NCBI GenBank assembly: GCA_947396885.1
Contig: CANDYH010000001.1
Coordinates: 1-64,000 of the forward strand
Origin: Heligmosomoides polygyrus polygyrus
Taxonomy: Eukaryota > Nematoda > Chromadorea > Rhabditida > Heligmosomidae
Length of the DNA: 64,000 nucleotides
Direction of reading: 5' to 3'
The notes under the pieces are model-generated. The model had not been told where the DNA came from. It ran no database searches and saw nothing but the letters and a program-made list of their open reading frames with translations. The translations under genes were made by a program, and so were the position numbers. Shown one piece after another: positions 23,500-35,039 of this stretch; position 1 is the stretch's first letter, and each line of letters opens with the position of its first letter.

Positions 23500-26400
23500 C
23501 GGATCTCCCTCGATAGAGAGCTTTCGGGCCCTCTTGTTAAGAGGGATCTCGGGCCGCTTGTCGCAGGGCCACGTGGCGCGTCCCCGGGTGGTGGATAGGG
23601 GAATTAAACGCGAACCAAATGCGACCGTGTACTGCCCAGAGACGCAGGTGGGATGCAGAGGATGGACTCCTTGCTCCTGCTGTGTTGGACCGACGCGTTC
23701 CTTGTGCGTGGGAGCGTCATGATCGTGCACCATGTGCGTGGATGTGTCCGTGACGGTGCGGATTGTAACTGTGTCGGCCCGGCCAAAACTTGCACTCGGT
23801 AGACTGGGAGTACATCGTAAGGCGATTTGACGCCGCCTCAAAAGTCTCGCCCCGTCCCTTCGGGCAGTCTGTCTGGCTGCCCGGAGTTCCTCGCCAGCAC
23901 GACAGGGTCCGACTAGCTACCCATGTGTACTCAAGTCGAAAACAGCAGCACTAAAGGGCCTCATTCCCCTGACCCCGAAAGAGCCCCTATTTCTGCAGCG
24001 ATGGGAAGGACGAGTACGGAGAGGCTGCTAAAATCTCAGGGCCTAACCAGGCTGCGCAAATTGAGAAGGACTAGGATGACGATCTGTACTTACAACGTCC
24101 GCACGCTTGCATCGGTAGCATCCGTCGAGGACCTGATGATGCAAGCCAGGAAGATCAAGTACGACGTCATCGGAGTGCCGAGACGAGAAGACACCACCCT
24201 CTACACGCCGCCTACGACTCCGGAGAAGAACTGTTCCTCGGAACATGCGACAGCAGGGGAGTAGCTGGCGTTGGTGTCCTCGTCAACACGCACTTGGCCA
24301 TGAACATCGATTCGTACGAGTCTCTGACAAGCAGAATCGGACGTCTGCGACTGAAGCGATGTGGCTCCATACCAGCTTTGACTATATTCGTCGCGTATGC
24401 ACCAACATCCGACTACGACGACGAAGAGGTCGAAGCCTTTTACGTGGAGCTGGAGAAGTTCTATAAGGAAGATCACACCTTCTACAAGGTGATCGTCGGT
24501 GACTTCAACGCCAAGTTCGGATCACGAAGGTCGCCGGAGGAACTTCACATCGGAACCCACGGTTTGGAGTGGAACGAGTAAGGTGAAAGGCTGTCTGAGT
24601 TTATCATGTCGACCAAGACCATCCATGGAAACTCGCAGTTCCAGAAGCCTCCCTCCGTACGATGGACCTGGGAATCTCCCGGTGGCCAGTTCCACAACGA
24701 GATTGACCACATCATCTTCAACCGCAAGTATTGCCTAACTGACGTCTCCGTTGTCCCCACGTTCTACACGGGATCGAACCACCGCCTCTTTCGCGCAAGG
24801 TTCCGCTTTTCGCGTCAAGGAGAGGAGGCCGCGAAGTTCAAGAAGAGGAGTCCCAGAACGACCATCAACTGGGACCTCTACACCTCTCTTGCATACGACC
24901 GCTTCGTGCGCCATCTCCACGATAGTGCTAGGGCAGCTGAGAGCTTGAAAACCACCAAGAGACGTCTGTCTCCGGAAACTCTCGAGCTGATACGCCAGCG
25001 TGAAGCAGCACGTTCGTCAGGCAACTACCAACTGACGTCCGAGCTTGCGAAGCTATGCAGAGCGGCGATAAAGGAAGATCTCAAGGAGTGAAGGGCGGAA
25101 GTGTTGGCTGAAGCAGCAGAGGCAGGGTTGAGCATCCGCAATGCCTGCCGAAACTTCGCCAACTTCAAGACCAAGATGACCGCTCTCCGACGTCCTGACG
25201 GAACCGTCACCTCTTCCAGAAGGACCATGGAGGAGGTCATCCACGACTTCTACTCCGATCTCTTCGATAGCCACGTTCACCTGTCCCCATGCCATCTTCC
25301 GCAGGATGGATACGTCGATCCCTCTGTTCTCCCTTCCGAGATCCGACACGCCATCTCGTCGGTGAAGAAACGTACAGCACCCGGTCCCGACAGGATCAGA
25401 CCCGAACACCTGAAGAACCTCCCGCCAGCGCTCATCAACACCCTAGCGCGGCTCTTCACACGTTACCTGTCGGAGTGCAAGGTTCCACCTCAGTGGAAGA
25501 CCAGCAGGACCGTCTTGCTGTACAAGAAGGGAGACGTGCACGACATTGGCAACTATCGCCCGATCTGCCTGCTGTCCGTAGTCTACAAGCTGTTCACTCG
25601 AGTTATCCTGAATAGGATCAGCAGAACGCTGGACGAAGTACAGCCACGCGAACAAGCAGGATTTCGGAGAGGATTCAGCACGATCGACCACATACACACC
25701 ATTATGAAGCTCATCGAAGTGTCGCGAGAGTACAAGCTGCCGCTTTGCCTTACGTTCATCGACCTGAAGAAGGCATTCGACTCCGTCGAAACTGAAGCGG
25801 TCATCGAAGCCCTGCTCACTCAGGGCGTTCCTACTCAGTACATCAGTGTCCTTCGAGAGCTGTACAGTGGATTCACGACCAAGATCTCACCATTCTACAC
25901 CGACGTCGTCATCGACGTGAAGAGAGAGGGTTCGGCAAGGGGATACCATATCCCCAAAGCTCTTCAGCGCCACCCTCGAAAACGTCATGCGCGAACTAGA
26001 ATGGGAAGACATCGGAGTGAAGGTCGACGGCCGGCAACTACATCATCTTCGCTTTGCTGACGACATCGTGCTCATAACACCGAGCATCAACCAGGCGGAG
26101 CGAATGCTGGCCGACTTCGATCGTGTATGTGGGAACGTCGGACTGCAGCTGAATCTTACGAAGACGATGTTCATGAGGAACGGATGGGTTTCTGATGCCC
26201 CATTCTCGCTCAACGGAACGAACGTCTCCGAATGTTCTAGCTATGTGTATCTGGGTCGCGAAGTCAACGTGGCCAACGACCTAGTTCCAGAGCTGAGCAG
26301 GAGGAAAAGAGCGGCTTGGGGAGCTTTTAAGAGCGTCGAGGAAGTCGCGAAGAAGACGAAGAACGTCCGACTCCGTCCCACCTATTCGACTCCACTGTCC

Positions 26401-26853
26401 TTCCTGCCCTAAAATACGCCTCAGAGACGTGGGTTATAGGAAAGCAGGATGAACACGCGATCAGCGTCGCGCAGCGTGGAATCGAGAGGACGATGCTCGG
26501 AGTGACACGACTCACGCAAGTGAGAGAAGGCCTCCGGAGTTCCGAGCTTCGCCGACGTTCGAAGATGAGAGACGCTGTCGCGTGGGCCAAGTTGTCGAAA
26601 ATTAGGTGGGCCGGCCACGTAATGCGCTTCGCAGACACCCGCTGGACGAGAGCCGTCACCGACTGGATTCCGCGGGATGTCAAAAGAACACCGGGACGCC
26701 CACCAACGCGTTGGTCGGACTTCTTCGTTAAAGCCCTGAACGACCGATACGACGCTCTTCGTGTCCCTCGAGCGAGAAGAATCCATTGGACCACTCTGGC
26801 ACCCGCTCGAGCAATTCGATGATCAACGGGACGACAGGTGATACAGGTGATAC
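23500..26853 (+). mobile_element. RTE-type LINE, near full length, with target duplication
   Basis: This 3354-bp insertion is flanked by a 15-bp target duplication, 23485-23499 and 26854-26868, matching at 14 of 15 positions (AGGATTCATGCT...). The 3' end has short repeats (GATACAGGT)n, typical of RTE tails, and no poly-A. Coding order is apurinic-type endonuclease then reverse transcriptase, on the plus strand, in several broken frames. The size is that of a complete RTE element, so this is probably a full-length but inactivated copy inside the transporter gene. Confidence 0.92.
24075..26822 (+). pseudogene. RTE endonuclease-reverse transcriptase, broken
   Basis: The endonuclease begins with ICTYNVRTLASVASVEDL (about 24078-24131). 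The expected glutamate region is degenerate (GVPRRED). Later blocks hold VIVGDFNAKFG (about 24490-24523) and EIDHIIFNRKY with a SNHR where SDHR is expected. Reverse transcriptase follows with TAPGPDRI, YRPICLLSV, AGFRRGFSTIDH, FIDLKKAFDSVE, a frameshift near 25930, QGDTISPKLF, and the catalytic FADD box (about 26053-26064). The C-terminal region has KIRWAGHVMR and TPGRPPTRWSDFF. Stops occur at 24579-24581 and 25089-25091 and another shift near 26400. Confidence 0.88.
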
Positions 26854-28289
26854 AGGATTCATGCTTCAGTCTCCGATTAGCGCCATGTTATGAAAATTAG
26901 CAATATCGATCGTCTGATCGACTAAACGATAATGGTAGTTTTCATAATGTCGCGAAATCGGCAATTGAAGTATAACCCCAGCCTTATAGTGTTATTGGGC
27001 TTGCTTGCGGTGGTATGAACCTTCACTGGCCTAGACATGGCACATACTTGTGTGTTCAAGCATCTTCACATATGCCATTTTCACATCGAATTGGACACTC
27101 TTCAAATCAAATTGAATAAGATCTTACAGTACCGTCGGTGAACATTCGCCAAAACGCGGTCGGCGGCGGATTAATCCGCCGTTTCTGTCGCTTTGCCATA
27201 ACTCTCTTCAAATTCGCTTATACTCAATGAGATGCATATTGTTGGAATCAGAACAACATGATCTACCCAATGGCATAAAAACCTTAATAAGGTTTTAAAT
27301 TTTTGAGTTCGAGATGACCTAGATTAGTCAACCCCGTGATTGTCTTGACCTGACCCACATTCGCTTCTGAGTTTCGCCTAATTGTGTCCCTGGCAGGAAT
27401 CGACTTGCCCAGCGGAATTGTAAATTTTTTAAACGCCTTCGAAAACGTGTTTCATGCTAATTTTAGGTGTTGCTTCACCACGGCGATCTCTTTGATGTAA
27501 AAGTCGCCCAGTTTGCCACCAAGTTCAGCAGTCATTGCATCCTCAACTGCCGATCTTTTTCCATATTCGCTAATTCATTTTCCTTTACGACCTACCACTT
27601 TTTTTTATAGAGCTGATTTTTACTCAAGTTCTCGACTATGGGGTGTGGATTACAAATGTAGGCTTTGGGCTCATTTTAGTTAGGAGTAAGATAGTAATCA
27701 GCCACCGATTTGGCAGTGCAGCTTTCCAAGGAGACATGGCCTGCAAGGGCTACTTCACGCGTGTAGATCCGTGTCTCCGACGGATCAGTATAGGAGCTGG
27801 ATATGTGGTAGTACAACAAGCAGAGATGCGACAGCACAAAAATGATGGAGCTGGCAGCTCAGGACTGGCAGCTCGACTGCTTCAAAAAGGCCATTTCTTC
27901 TACTCCGACTAGAAACTCAGAGACTCAACGCCGACCTATGTCCATACCGCGCAGAACAGTCTCTTTCGTTTAGCGGAGCCAATATTCGCCTTTTTTTCGA
28001 AAAATTTCCCACTTTATGTGAATCACATTTATTCCTTGAGATAAGTTCGCTACTGAAGTCCAGAGTGTTGCTGTGCTGTAACTGCAGCGACCTGAACTGC
28101 CCCACCAAGCATTTTGGACATGCAATCGCTGCTTCTCTCCTCTCAATACTCACACCAACCAAGGTAGTTTACTAACGAGGTACTGCCTTCCCCAAATTTA
28201 CTTTATCATAATCATTTAGCTTCAGCAAAAAGAGTTATTAGGCATTTATCACAAGCAATAATTATGATTTTATTATTACTATTTTCAAT

Positions 28290-28380
28290 TAATATTTTAA
28301 CAAACACGTTATAGAAAGAAACAATTATTAAATATATGCAAGGAAAGGTAGGCAAATAAATATCAAATTATGTAACATAC
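28290..28380. repeat. Direct repeat, copy 1, in the fold-back spacer
   Basis: This segment of about 90 bp is matched by a diverged direct copy at 29703-29793 (shared TTAACAAACAC, CAATTAYTAAATAYATGCA and AAATTATRTAACATAC). The mariner sits between the two copies, so it inserted into a tandemly repeated spacer. Confidence 0.7.
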
Positions 28381-28426
28381 AATAATATTTTCTAAAATAT
28401 GTATTAAACAATTTTTATTACTATTA

Positions 28427-29691
28427 GGGTGTCCCATAATTTTCTGGGTTATTTGAACCATAAGTGTTGGCGCGTTATAACTTCTTTATACAAGATCCAA
28501 ACGGAATTTCCTCTTGGCATAAGAAGGCGATTCGAATATGTTTCGCAATAGCATATCGACTACCTCTATCGGCCTGCTGCCCGCACTTTGGCAATTTCTC
28601 AAAAAGTAAGCAGAAATCGACGTATCGCGACTTGCTTCTTCATCACTTCCGTTCCGGACAGTCTGTGTACGCTGCTCACAAAGCTATCGTTGCTTTGTTA
28701 GGTCCTGACGTCTGCAGCAAGTTCATGTGTAAAACTTGGCTCAATCGTTTCCGGAAGGGAATGTACAGCATTACGGACAAGAGGCATACTGGAAGAGCGA
28801 TCGTACCAAATGAACGACGAGTGCTTGCAGCAGTCAGGAGGCAACCTGCCAGAAGCGAGGACGATATCGAAGGCTATCAATACTCCACGTGGCACTGTTC
28901 ATCCTTACCTGAAACAAAACGGAAGAAGGGCAGTCTTGCCAAGATGGATCCCGCAAGCACTGACTCCGTCTCAGAGGCGAGAGTGAGTGGTCACCTGTCA
29001 GAATACTCTAAACCGCGCAAGAACGACTGCGTGGTTGAGCACGATTGTGTCACAGGGCGAGAAGTGGTGCATGTACGATAGCACCACACGGGTGATCCAG
29101 TGGCTTCTGAAGCACGCAAGACCTGAACGAATTCCGAAGCCGTCCCCAAATGGGAAGAAGATTTTGCTTTCATTTTGGTTCACGAGTCGGGAAGTCCTGC
29201 ACTACTCGCTTTGCCGGATAGGCAGGCGATTACAGCAGACTTGTTTATTGAAGATATTGTAGAGACGAAGCGTAAGCTGCTTGAGGAGTACCCGAGATTC
29301 GGTACTATTCGTGTGTTAGTGGATAATGCACGACCGCGTCGTGCAAAACGAACGCGGGAGACGGTGGGGAAGGAGCCTATCTAAATTGCGGCACATCCTA
29401 CGTATTCACCAGATATCAGTCCTTGTGGCTATGCTACATTTAGAAGTCTTGCTCCTTTTTCCATGAACAAACAATGCTCGTAACGTCAAGAGGTTCAGAG
29501 CGCAATCGACGAATGGATCGGCAGCAGGCCAGCTTCTTTCTGGTAGAATGCAATCAACTGTCTGCCCAGTTGTTGGAGAAAGGTTGTGGCCACAGATGGA
29601 GAATATATCGATTGACTAACCTTGATCATTATCTTGTTATAATAACTTTTAATAAAGATGGTATGATAGCCCAGAAAATTATGGGACACCC
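28427..29691 (+). mobile_element. mariner nested in the fold-back spacer
   Basis: This 1265-bp element is flanked by TA (28425-28426 and 29692-29693). Its terminal repeats begin GGGTGTCCCATAATTTTCTGG on the left and GGGTGTCCCATAATTTTCTGG on the complementary right strand, identical over at least 21 bases. It is a different mariner family from the one at 928. The near-perfect terminal repeats suggest it arrived after the fold-back element formed. Its transposase is broken. Confidence 0.9.
28560..29490 (+). pseudogene. mariner transposase, broken
   Basis: The plus strand encodes a helix-turn-helix region (HHFRSGQSVYAAHKAIVALL, about 28640-28699), then WLNRFRKGMYSITDKRHTGR. After frameshifts come a block with EKWCMYD, then LVDNARPRRAKRTRE (about 29315-29360) and YSPDISPCGYATF. 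In the last motif the position of the third catalytic aspartate reads glycine (SPCGY where SPCDY is usual). Together with several frameshifts and stops this makes the copy inactive. Confidence 0.8.
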
Positions 29692-29702
29692 TAGCAACAA
29701 TT

Positions 29703-29793
29703 ATTACCTTAACAAACACCTAATAGCAGGTAACAATTACTAAATACATGCAGCTAAAAGGCATGCAAATAAATGGCAAATTATATAACATAC
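29703..29793. repeat. Direct repeat, copy 2, in the fold-back spacer
   Basis: This is the second copy of the spacer repeat described at 28290-28380, in the same orientation, directly after the nested mariner. Confidence 0.7.
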
Positions 29794-31117
29794 TGGTAAC
29801 TGAAGGAAAGAATACTGTACAGAATGGAAACGCATCGCAGATCGCATAATATAGAAAATTTGTTACAATATATGTCACACTCGTGTATTTGCATGTGTCT
29901 TCGGCTGCATGTATTTAATAACTGTTTCTTGCCATTAAGTGTTCTCAAATGCATAATAAAGACCTTTATCTGAAGTGAGATGATTTTAGTGGCCAGCACC
30001 CATCTGGCGGCCTCGCAAAATTCAAGAATCGCAGTTGAGAGTGTACAAAATGAAAGTGCAATAAATGGAATGAATCGAGGTTTTTTCGATTCTCGAACTC
30101 AGACCTGACCCTGCATTGGGCTAGTATAGTAGTGAGAGGAGAAGCAGCGATTGTATGTCCAAAAGGCATGCTTGGTGGGGCAGGTCAGGTCACTGCAATT
30201 TAAGCAACACTCTGGACTCCAGTAGCAAACTTGTCTCAAGAAATAAATGTGATTAATGTGAAGTGGGAAATTTTTCAAAAAAAAGGCGAATATTGGCTCC
30301 GCTAAACGAAAGAGACTGTTCTGCGCGGTATGGACATAGGTCGGCGTGAAGTCCTACGGTCCTAAAATAACCTTTTTGCAGCAGCGGAGCTGCCAGACCT
30401 GAGCTGCCAGCTCCATCATTTTTGTGCTGCAGCATCTCTGCATGTTGTATTACCACATATTCACCTCCCATACTGATCCCTCGCCTGGAGACACAGATCT
30501 ACACGCATGAAGTAGCCCTTGCAGGCCATTTCTCCTTGAAACGCTGCTCTGCCAAATGGGTGGCTGATTGCTGTCTTACTTCTAATTAAAGTAAGTCTAA
30601 AACCTATATTTGTAACCCACACCCCATAGTCGAAAACTTGAGCGAAAATCACTCTAGAACTAAAGGGTACGGTAGTAAATGATTAGCGAAATCAAAAAAA
30701 TCGGCAGTTGAGAATGCATGGAATGATGAACATGGAGCCAAAGTAAGCAAATTTGATATGAATATATCGACATGATTGGGAAAAGTCTAAAATTGGCATG
30801 GAATTCATTTTCAGAAACGTTGAAAATTTTTAAAATTGTACTGATCAGATCCACTCCTGCCAGTAGGCATAATTAGGAGAGAATAAGGAGCGAGGTTGGG
30901 GAAGGTCAAGATAATTACGGGCTCGTTTAATTTAGGTCACCTCAAACACAAAAATTCTAAAATCCTGCAAAGACTTATACGCCATTGAGTAGATCCTATT
31001 GCTCTGACTCCAACAATTTGCATTTCATTGGATATAACCATATTGAGAGGAGTTATGGCAACGGCGGATTAGTCCGCCGCCGGCCGCGTTTTTGCGAATG
31101 TTTTTCCGCCGGTACTG

Positions 31118-32215
31118 CACACTATCAATCAAAGTTGCGGTGAACTTTTTAGTGCATGGCGTGATCTGATTCCTTGATGAGTTTGATTTATCAATATAAT
31201 TTCTCCAAAAATGAATTAGTATAAAATTACTTCACTTATTGGGCAGGTAAACTAGAAACAGTTAAAAGAATATATAGAAAGAATACCAAATTTTCTTTGT
31301 ACAAAAAAGTATTCTAAGCATCTTATTGGGTCTGTAGTTTAACCTGCCTGAAAGCCGTTTCGATTTGGAAGATTTCGCTTTGATTTTAAAAGTGTTAGGT
31401 TTACCAGAAGAGTGTGCAATTTGAATTGAAAAGTGTCCAGTTCTACGTGAAAAGCGTATATCGAAGAGCGAAGAAAACTATGGGGCAGACAACGAATACA
31501 TTGACTAAAGGAACAGTCCCCGTTTGGGATGCACCGCTCATTCTACTTCCATGGGATGTCGCGGAGGCAACGTTTACGCTTATTTAGCCTATACAATAAC
31601 TCGGCGTGGCCTGCCGTTGGACAATTACATGCTTCAACTCTCCCTGACAAGTCCGGTGTCAGTTAAACGACCTCGGATGGATAAAATCTTTGTTGGCCTA
31701 GGCGGGAAGTCTAAATCATTTACGTGATTTGGGGTGCAGACGAGCTTCTCCAATTGAATCTCTACAAAGTCAATAATTTATAAATGTTATAAAGTCAAAC
31801 ACAACAGGATACCATAGGAAATGGCAAATTGTCTGCGTATTCAATGAAATTTAATTGGACTGAGAGGTCTGCGTCAATTAATTAATGCAAAAATAAGCGT
31901 ACAAAAACAGAGGGTAAAATATAAGGGAACGGGTACGGGCGCAGGGGGCAGGGAGCCGTCGCCGCCACTCGCGACGGTCAGCTGGTCGGGTACTGCTCCG
32001 AGGGCGGGCATCAGCTTCTGCGTCTGCGTTGCCCTTTGACCGAGCCGAGCTCTCAAAAAGTGCAGAGCGATTGAGGGTCTAACTTGATTCGAAAACGTCC
32101 AGTTTGAGGTGAAAATATTATGTCTCGTATTTCGTTATCGGATCATGTCATGTTTGTTTAGAGTCATTGTGGTGGGACTACGAGCGGAGTCAAATGACTG
32201 GATAATATCTTGTGG
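31118..32215. other. No gene recognised
   Basis: This intron-like sequence has a GC-rich patch at 31930-32060. No exon, RNA gene or repeat element could be supported. Confidence 0.3.
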
Positions 32216-32221
32216 CGATCA

Positions 32222-32320
32222 AAACTCTAGCCCAGAATGGGACTCGAACCCGCACCTCTTGCTGACCGGGCCGGAATACTGTACGTCGTTACACCACCGA
32301 CGCTGACCGAGCTCAACATC
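32222..32320 (-). repeat. tRNA-like SINE, minus strand
   Basis: On the minus strand an A-box-like GGTGGTGTAACGAC segment is followed about 45 bases later by a good B box (GGTTCGAGTCCC). The downstream part does not pair as a tRNA acceptor stem. It aligns by eye with the plus-strand copy at 32345-32430, so it is probably a tRNA-derived SINE. Confidence 0.5.
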
Positions 32321-32344
32321 CACACCTCGTGGGACCGCACGATC

Positions 32345-32430
32345 AAACAGCGCCAGTGGTGAATGGCGTAGAGCATTCCCGCGCGGCTAGTAGGGGTGCA
32401 GGTTCGAGGCCCACCTGGTGCGACAGCGTA
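32345..32430 (+). repeat. tRNA-like SINE, plus strand
   Basis: On the plus strand CAGTGGTGAATGGCGTAGAG (A-box region) and GGTTCGAGGCCC (B box) sit at tRNA-like spacing. The sequence resembles the opposite-strand copy at 32222-32320, giving a head-to-head pair. Confidence 0.5.
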
Positions 32431-32894
32431 CAACCTTGATACCAGCGGCTTGAGAATATGTATTTGTTTTAGAATTCTCCAAAATATTCATATTTTAGTG
32501 TTTGACATGGAGGAATTCCAAGGGACTGTGGTAAATGTCGGAGTTCATCAGTCTCTTTCTGTGATGCGCCACGCATTCAGCTTCTTATGGAGGCAGTTTG
32601 AGTGCGCTTCGACCTACTGAATTAATTGCCACGGCCAGCCAATATGCAATTTGGTGTTTTATTCTTCCCAGACAAGTCTGACACCAATTAGCTGCACCCG
32701 AAGGATAGTAGGCATGGTTGTGGTGGTTGAAATCCGAACCGTGAATAGATTTACGGGTACGTGCGACAGAAAACTACTCCTCCGACTGCACCGCCATGTG
32801 CGCAAGGGTAAAAACAAAAAACTTTAAAAAACTGAAAAAATGTGACGTAGGATAAAAACGGTATTGTATGCGACTAATGCCCTGATTTCGTAAG

Positions 32895-33464
32895 ATCTGG
32901 TCATCGACGGGAGAACGTGCTGTGGACGAGCTGTCACTTGATGCTTATGTCGGAGAGGTGAGTGCTGTTGACCTGTAGCTAGATTTGAAGGCAAGATACT
33001 TCGAATCGAGTGTTGTCTTTTTGGCTGCTTGCCAACGAATTTATTTATCTATTTATTTATTTATTTCCTGTTTTTATTGCACGAGAAGCTTCCTGTGACT
33101 GAGAGTTATCGCATAGGTGACCGTTCTTCTTGGGCAAAATGGCACTGGTAAAACTACACGTTTTCTGTGTTTTCAGGAATAACAGAAGCGACAGCAGGTA
33201 TACTAGCGAATCCCCAGTTTAACTCACGATGCTGATCTTTTGCTTTCAGGAACTGTATCGATTTGCGACATGGACATACAGAAGAATCGATCAGCGTGCC
33301 GCAAGTGTATTGGGTTGTGTCCGCAAAGGAATGCGCTGTTCGCCAAACTGACTGTGGACGAGCACCTCTGGCTCATTCACGGACTCAAGGGAGCTGAAGG
33401 ATCGTACAAGATTGAAGCCCAGGAGCTACTCAGTCAGCTCAATTTAGACGAGAAGTCGGATGAG
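32895..33464 (+). pseudogene. ABCA-type transporter: first nucleotide-binding domain, N-terminal exons
   Basis: Three exons are visible. 32895-32957 encodes AVDELSLDAYVGE, the strand before Walker A. 33117-33197 encodes VTVLLGQNGTGKTT, a Walker A motif with its lysine. 33250-33464 encodes GTVSICDMD, the Q-loop in IGLCPQRNALF, and LTVDEHLWLIHGLKG, which binds ATP in ABCA proteins. The second exon is one base short: after KTT the frame must shift for FSVFSGITEATAG to be read, and the length (81 bp) then explains the phase conflict with the next exon. This is either a disabling one-base deletion or a sequencing error. The 17-base GT...AG stretch at this point is too short to be a credible intron. 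Confidence 0.8.
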
Positions 33465-34090
33465 GTAGGGCTTAAAAAAGTAGAAGCTCTTGGACGGGTT
33501 TGGCTAGTCGAGAAACCTTTCGCTAAAGAGTAGTGAACAAGGATGACTGCAGCTGTTTTCCACGGTAGTCTATTCAGGAGGTGAAAAACTACCGTAACTT
33601 GTTCTCCTTCAGCATTGTTTCGGCAGAATCTTGATCGTGAGACTTCGGTTAGTGAGTAGGGTTTGGATATACCCGAGTCGTCCTTATGTGGTGATCCTTA
33701 ATTAGTGAGAAAGCCGAATTCATTTGGGAACCCTGTAGTCACTTCTCCATGATCACCGGGGTCATTAAAGCCTATCATCCACTTAGTACATACGTTCCGC
33801 CCTCGGGGAGGCGGCGGCTATAAACGGGAAGCCTGGAAAACGCCTGGCGGTCTTCTTCCCCGTATAACGAGCTTGTTAAAACGAGCTTGGGCGCGCCTTC
33901 TTCCCTCTTCCTTCCTCCTGCTCACCGTAATGTAATGTAATCTGCTCCTCCCATCCGACCCATATGTTCATATATCATAATCGTCCATTACCATTTACCA
34001 TTCTCATCATCACCGCTGTGGGGCGCGGTTGGTTCTTTTGCGCTCCGGATTCACGCTGAGACGGATAGCGACTTCTTTCGCCTTCACTGG
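33465..34090. other. Intron sequence and possible LINE leader
   Basis: The first part is presumed transporter intron. From about 33800 a GC-richer stretch with CTTCTTCCCTCTTCCTTCC and TAATGTAATGTAATC leads into the LINE and may be its 5' untranslated region. No coding exon is visible. Confidence 0.35.
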
Positions 34091-34254
34091 TTCCCGAATT
34101 AATTATTCTTCTCTGGAACTTGTGGCGGGTTCCGAAATTCACTTTGAATCGCGAGCCACCGTGTGAGGTAAATTGGTGCAGACGTTTCCTGCCCGTTGTT
34201 GTCTATTCCTGCTGATTGATTACCAATTTCTGTGATCGCTGACCACTTCCAACT

Positions 34255-35006
34255 ATGTCGCCATCGAGCACTTCCACGCAAAAGAAGACCAGGACTACTG
34301 AGACTGCTGATGGCGGCGAAATCAGCCCAGGAATTGGCTCGTTTTCAAGTTTCAACAGCAATGGAGCAACTAAATGCAGATAAGAAAACGCCTGCATTTA
34401 TTAAAACCCTTATAAGCCATATGTTTTGTGTGCAAAAGCAGCTTTGCTCGATTATGGCAAAAAATCAAGAATTGCAGGAGCAGATAGCTTTACTTCGAGA
34501 GGCGAATATAGCTTTAAAGGCCGCTCTTGCTGATGCTGATAGGAAAGATATCTCACATGCTCGTCCTGAAAGTAAAGTCAATGTTATTGCTTCCATCGAA
34601 GAAAAAGAAAGGAAGCGCTCAGTTGTTATATCCGGCGTTCTTGAATCTAGAGACGTTAGATCCACCGATAGAGCTAGCCAGAATTTTGAATTTGTTAAGA
34701 ATGTTCTGAATCATCTATTGAAATTGAATGTATTCCTCAGGTTTCATATAGGCTTGGAAAACCCCAAGCAGATCGTTCCCGTCTTTTAAAGGTTGTTTTA
34801 CCCAATACATTTTATCAGTCTTTGATGCTTAGGTGAGCTTCTAGATTGCGTTCCTTTTCTTGCAGGGGCGTGTACGTAAGGCCCTCGCTTACCAAAGAAG
34901 AAAGGGAGCGCAATAGGGAAGCCAGACTATCGCGTCGGATGTCGCATGATGTGTCGAACTTAAACAGTCAGTCTACCCAACTTAACGTTTCTTCGGTAAA
35001 CCAATA
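34255..35006 (+). pseudogene. LINE ORF1 (coiled-coil protein), frameshifted
   Basis: The ATG at 34255 opens a serine/threonine-rich start (MSPSSTSTQKKTRTTETADG). A frameshift around 34340-34370 joins a coiled-coil-like segment (MAKNQELQEQIALLREANIA, about 34455-34514), then ERKRSVVISGV and a conserved block. A second shift near 34735 leads to YRLGKPQADRSRLLKVVLP and a basic C-terminus with TKEERERNREARLSRR, ending at 35006. This is the layout of an RNA-binding ORF1 protein of CR1/Jockey-type LINEs. Confidence 0.7.
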
Positions 35007-35039
35007 AGCACTCCTCGGATACTTGTCTCTGACCTAAAA

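Larger units (their letters stand above)
27127..31117. mobile_element. 4-kb fold-back element with about 1-kb arms and a nested mariner
   Basis: The outer ends are inverted repeats starting CAGTACCG after a TA (27125-27126). They share ACATTCGC, AAAACGCGG and TAATCCGCCG blocks near 27145-27182 and the complement at 31070-31105. Similarity continues inward: the segment 27630-28150 reappears inverted at 30120-30640, including AATATTCGCC and ACCTATGTCCATACCGCGCAG. The spacer (about 28200-30090) is AT-rich, carries direct repeats and hosts a separate mariner at 28427-29691. No transposase of its own is visible, so it is a non-autonomous TA-targeting DNA element. Confidence 0.83.

Noticed and set aside
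32222..32430. Functional tRNA genes
   Set aside because: B boxes are good but acceptor and anticodon stems do not pair convincingly, and the two units resemble each other as SINE copies.
33160..33180. A 17-base GT...AG intron in the transporter
   Set aside because: It is far below known intron sizes, and removing it would delete residues that fit the ABCA pattern. A one-base deletion explains the data better.
34255..34397. ORF1 frame beginning at a GTG codon (34232) as a gene start
   Set aside because: The ATG at 34255 in another frame gives a typical serine/threonine-rich LINE ORF1 start, so the GTG-initiated frame was treated as the product of a frameshift.
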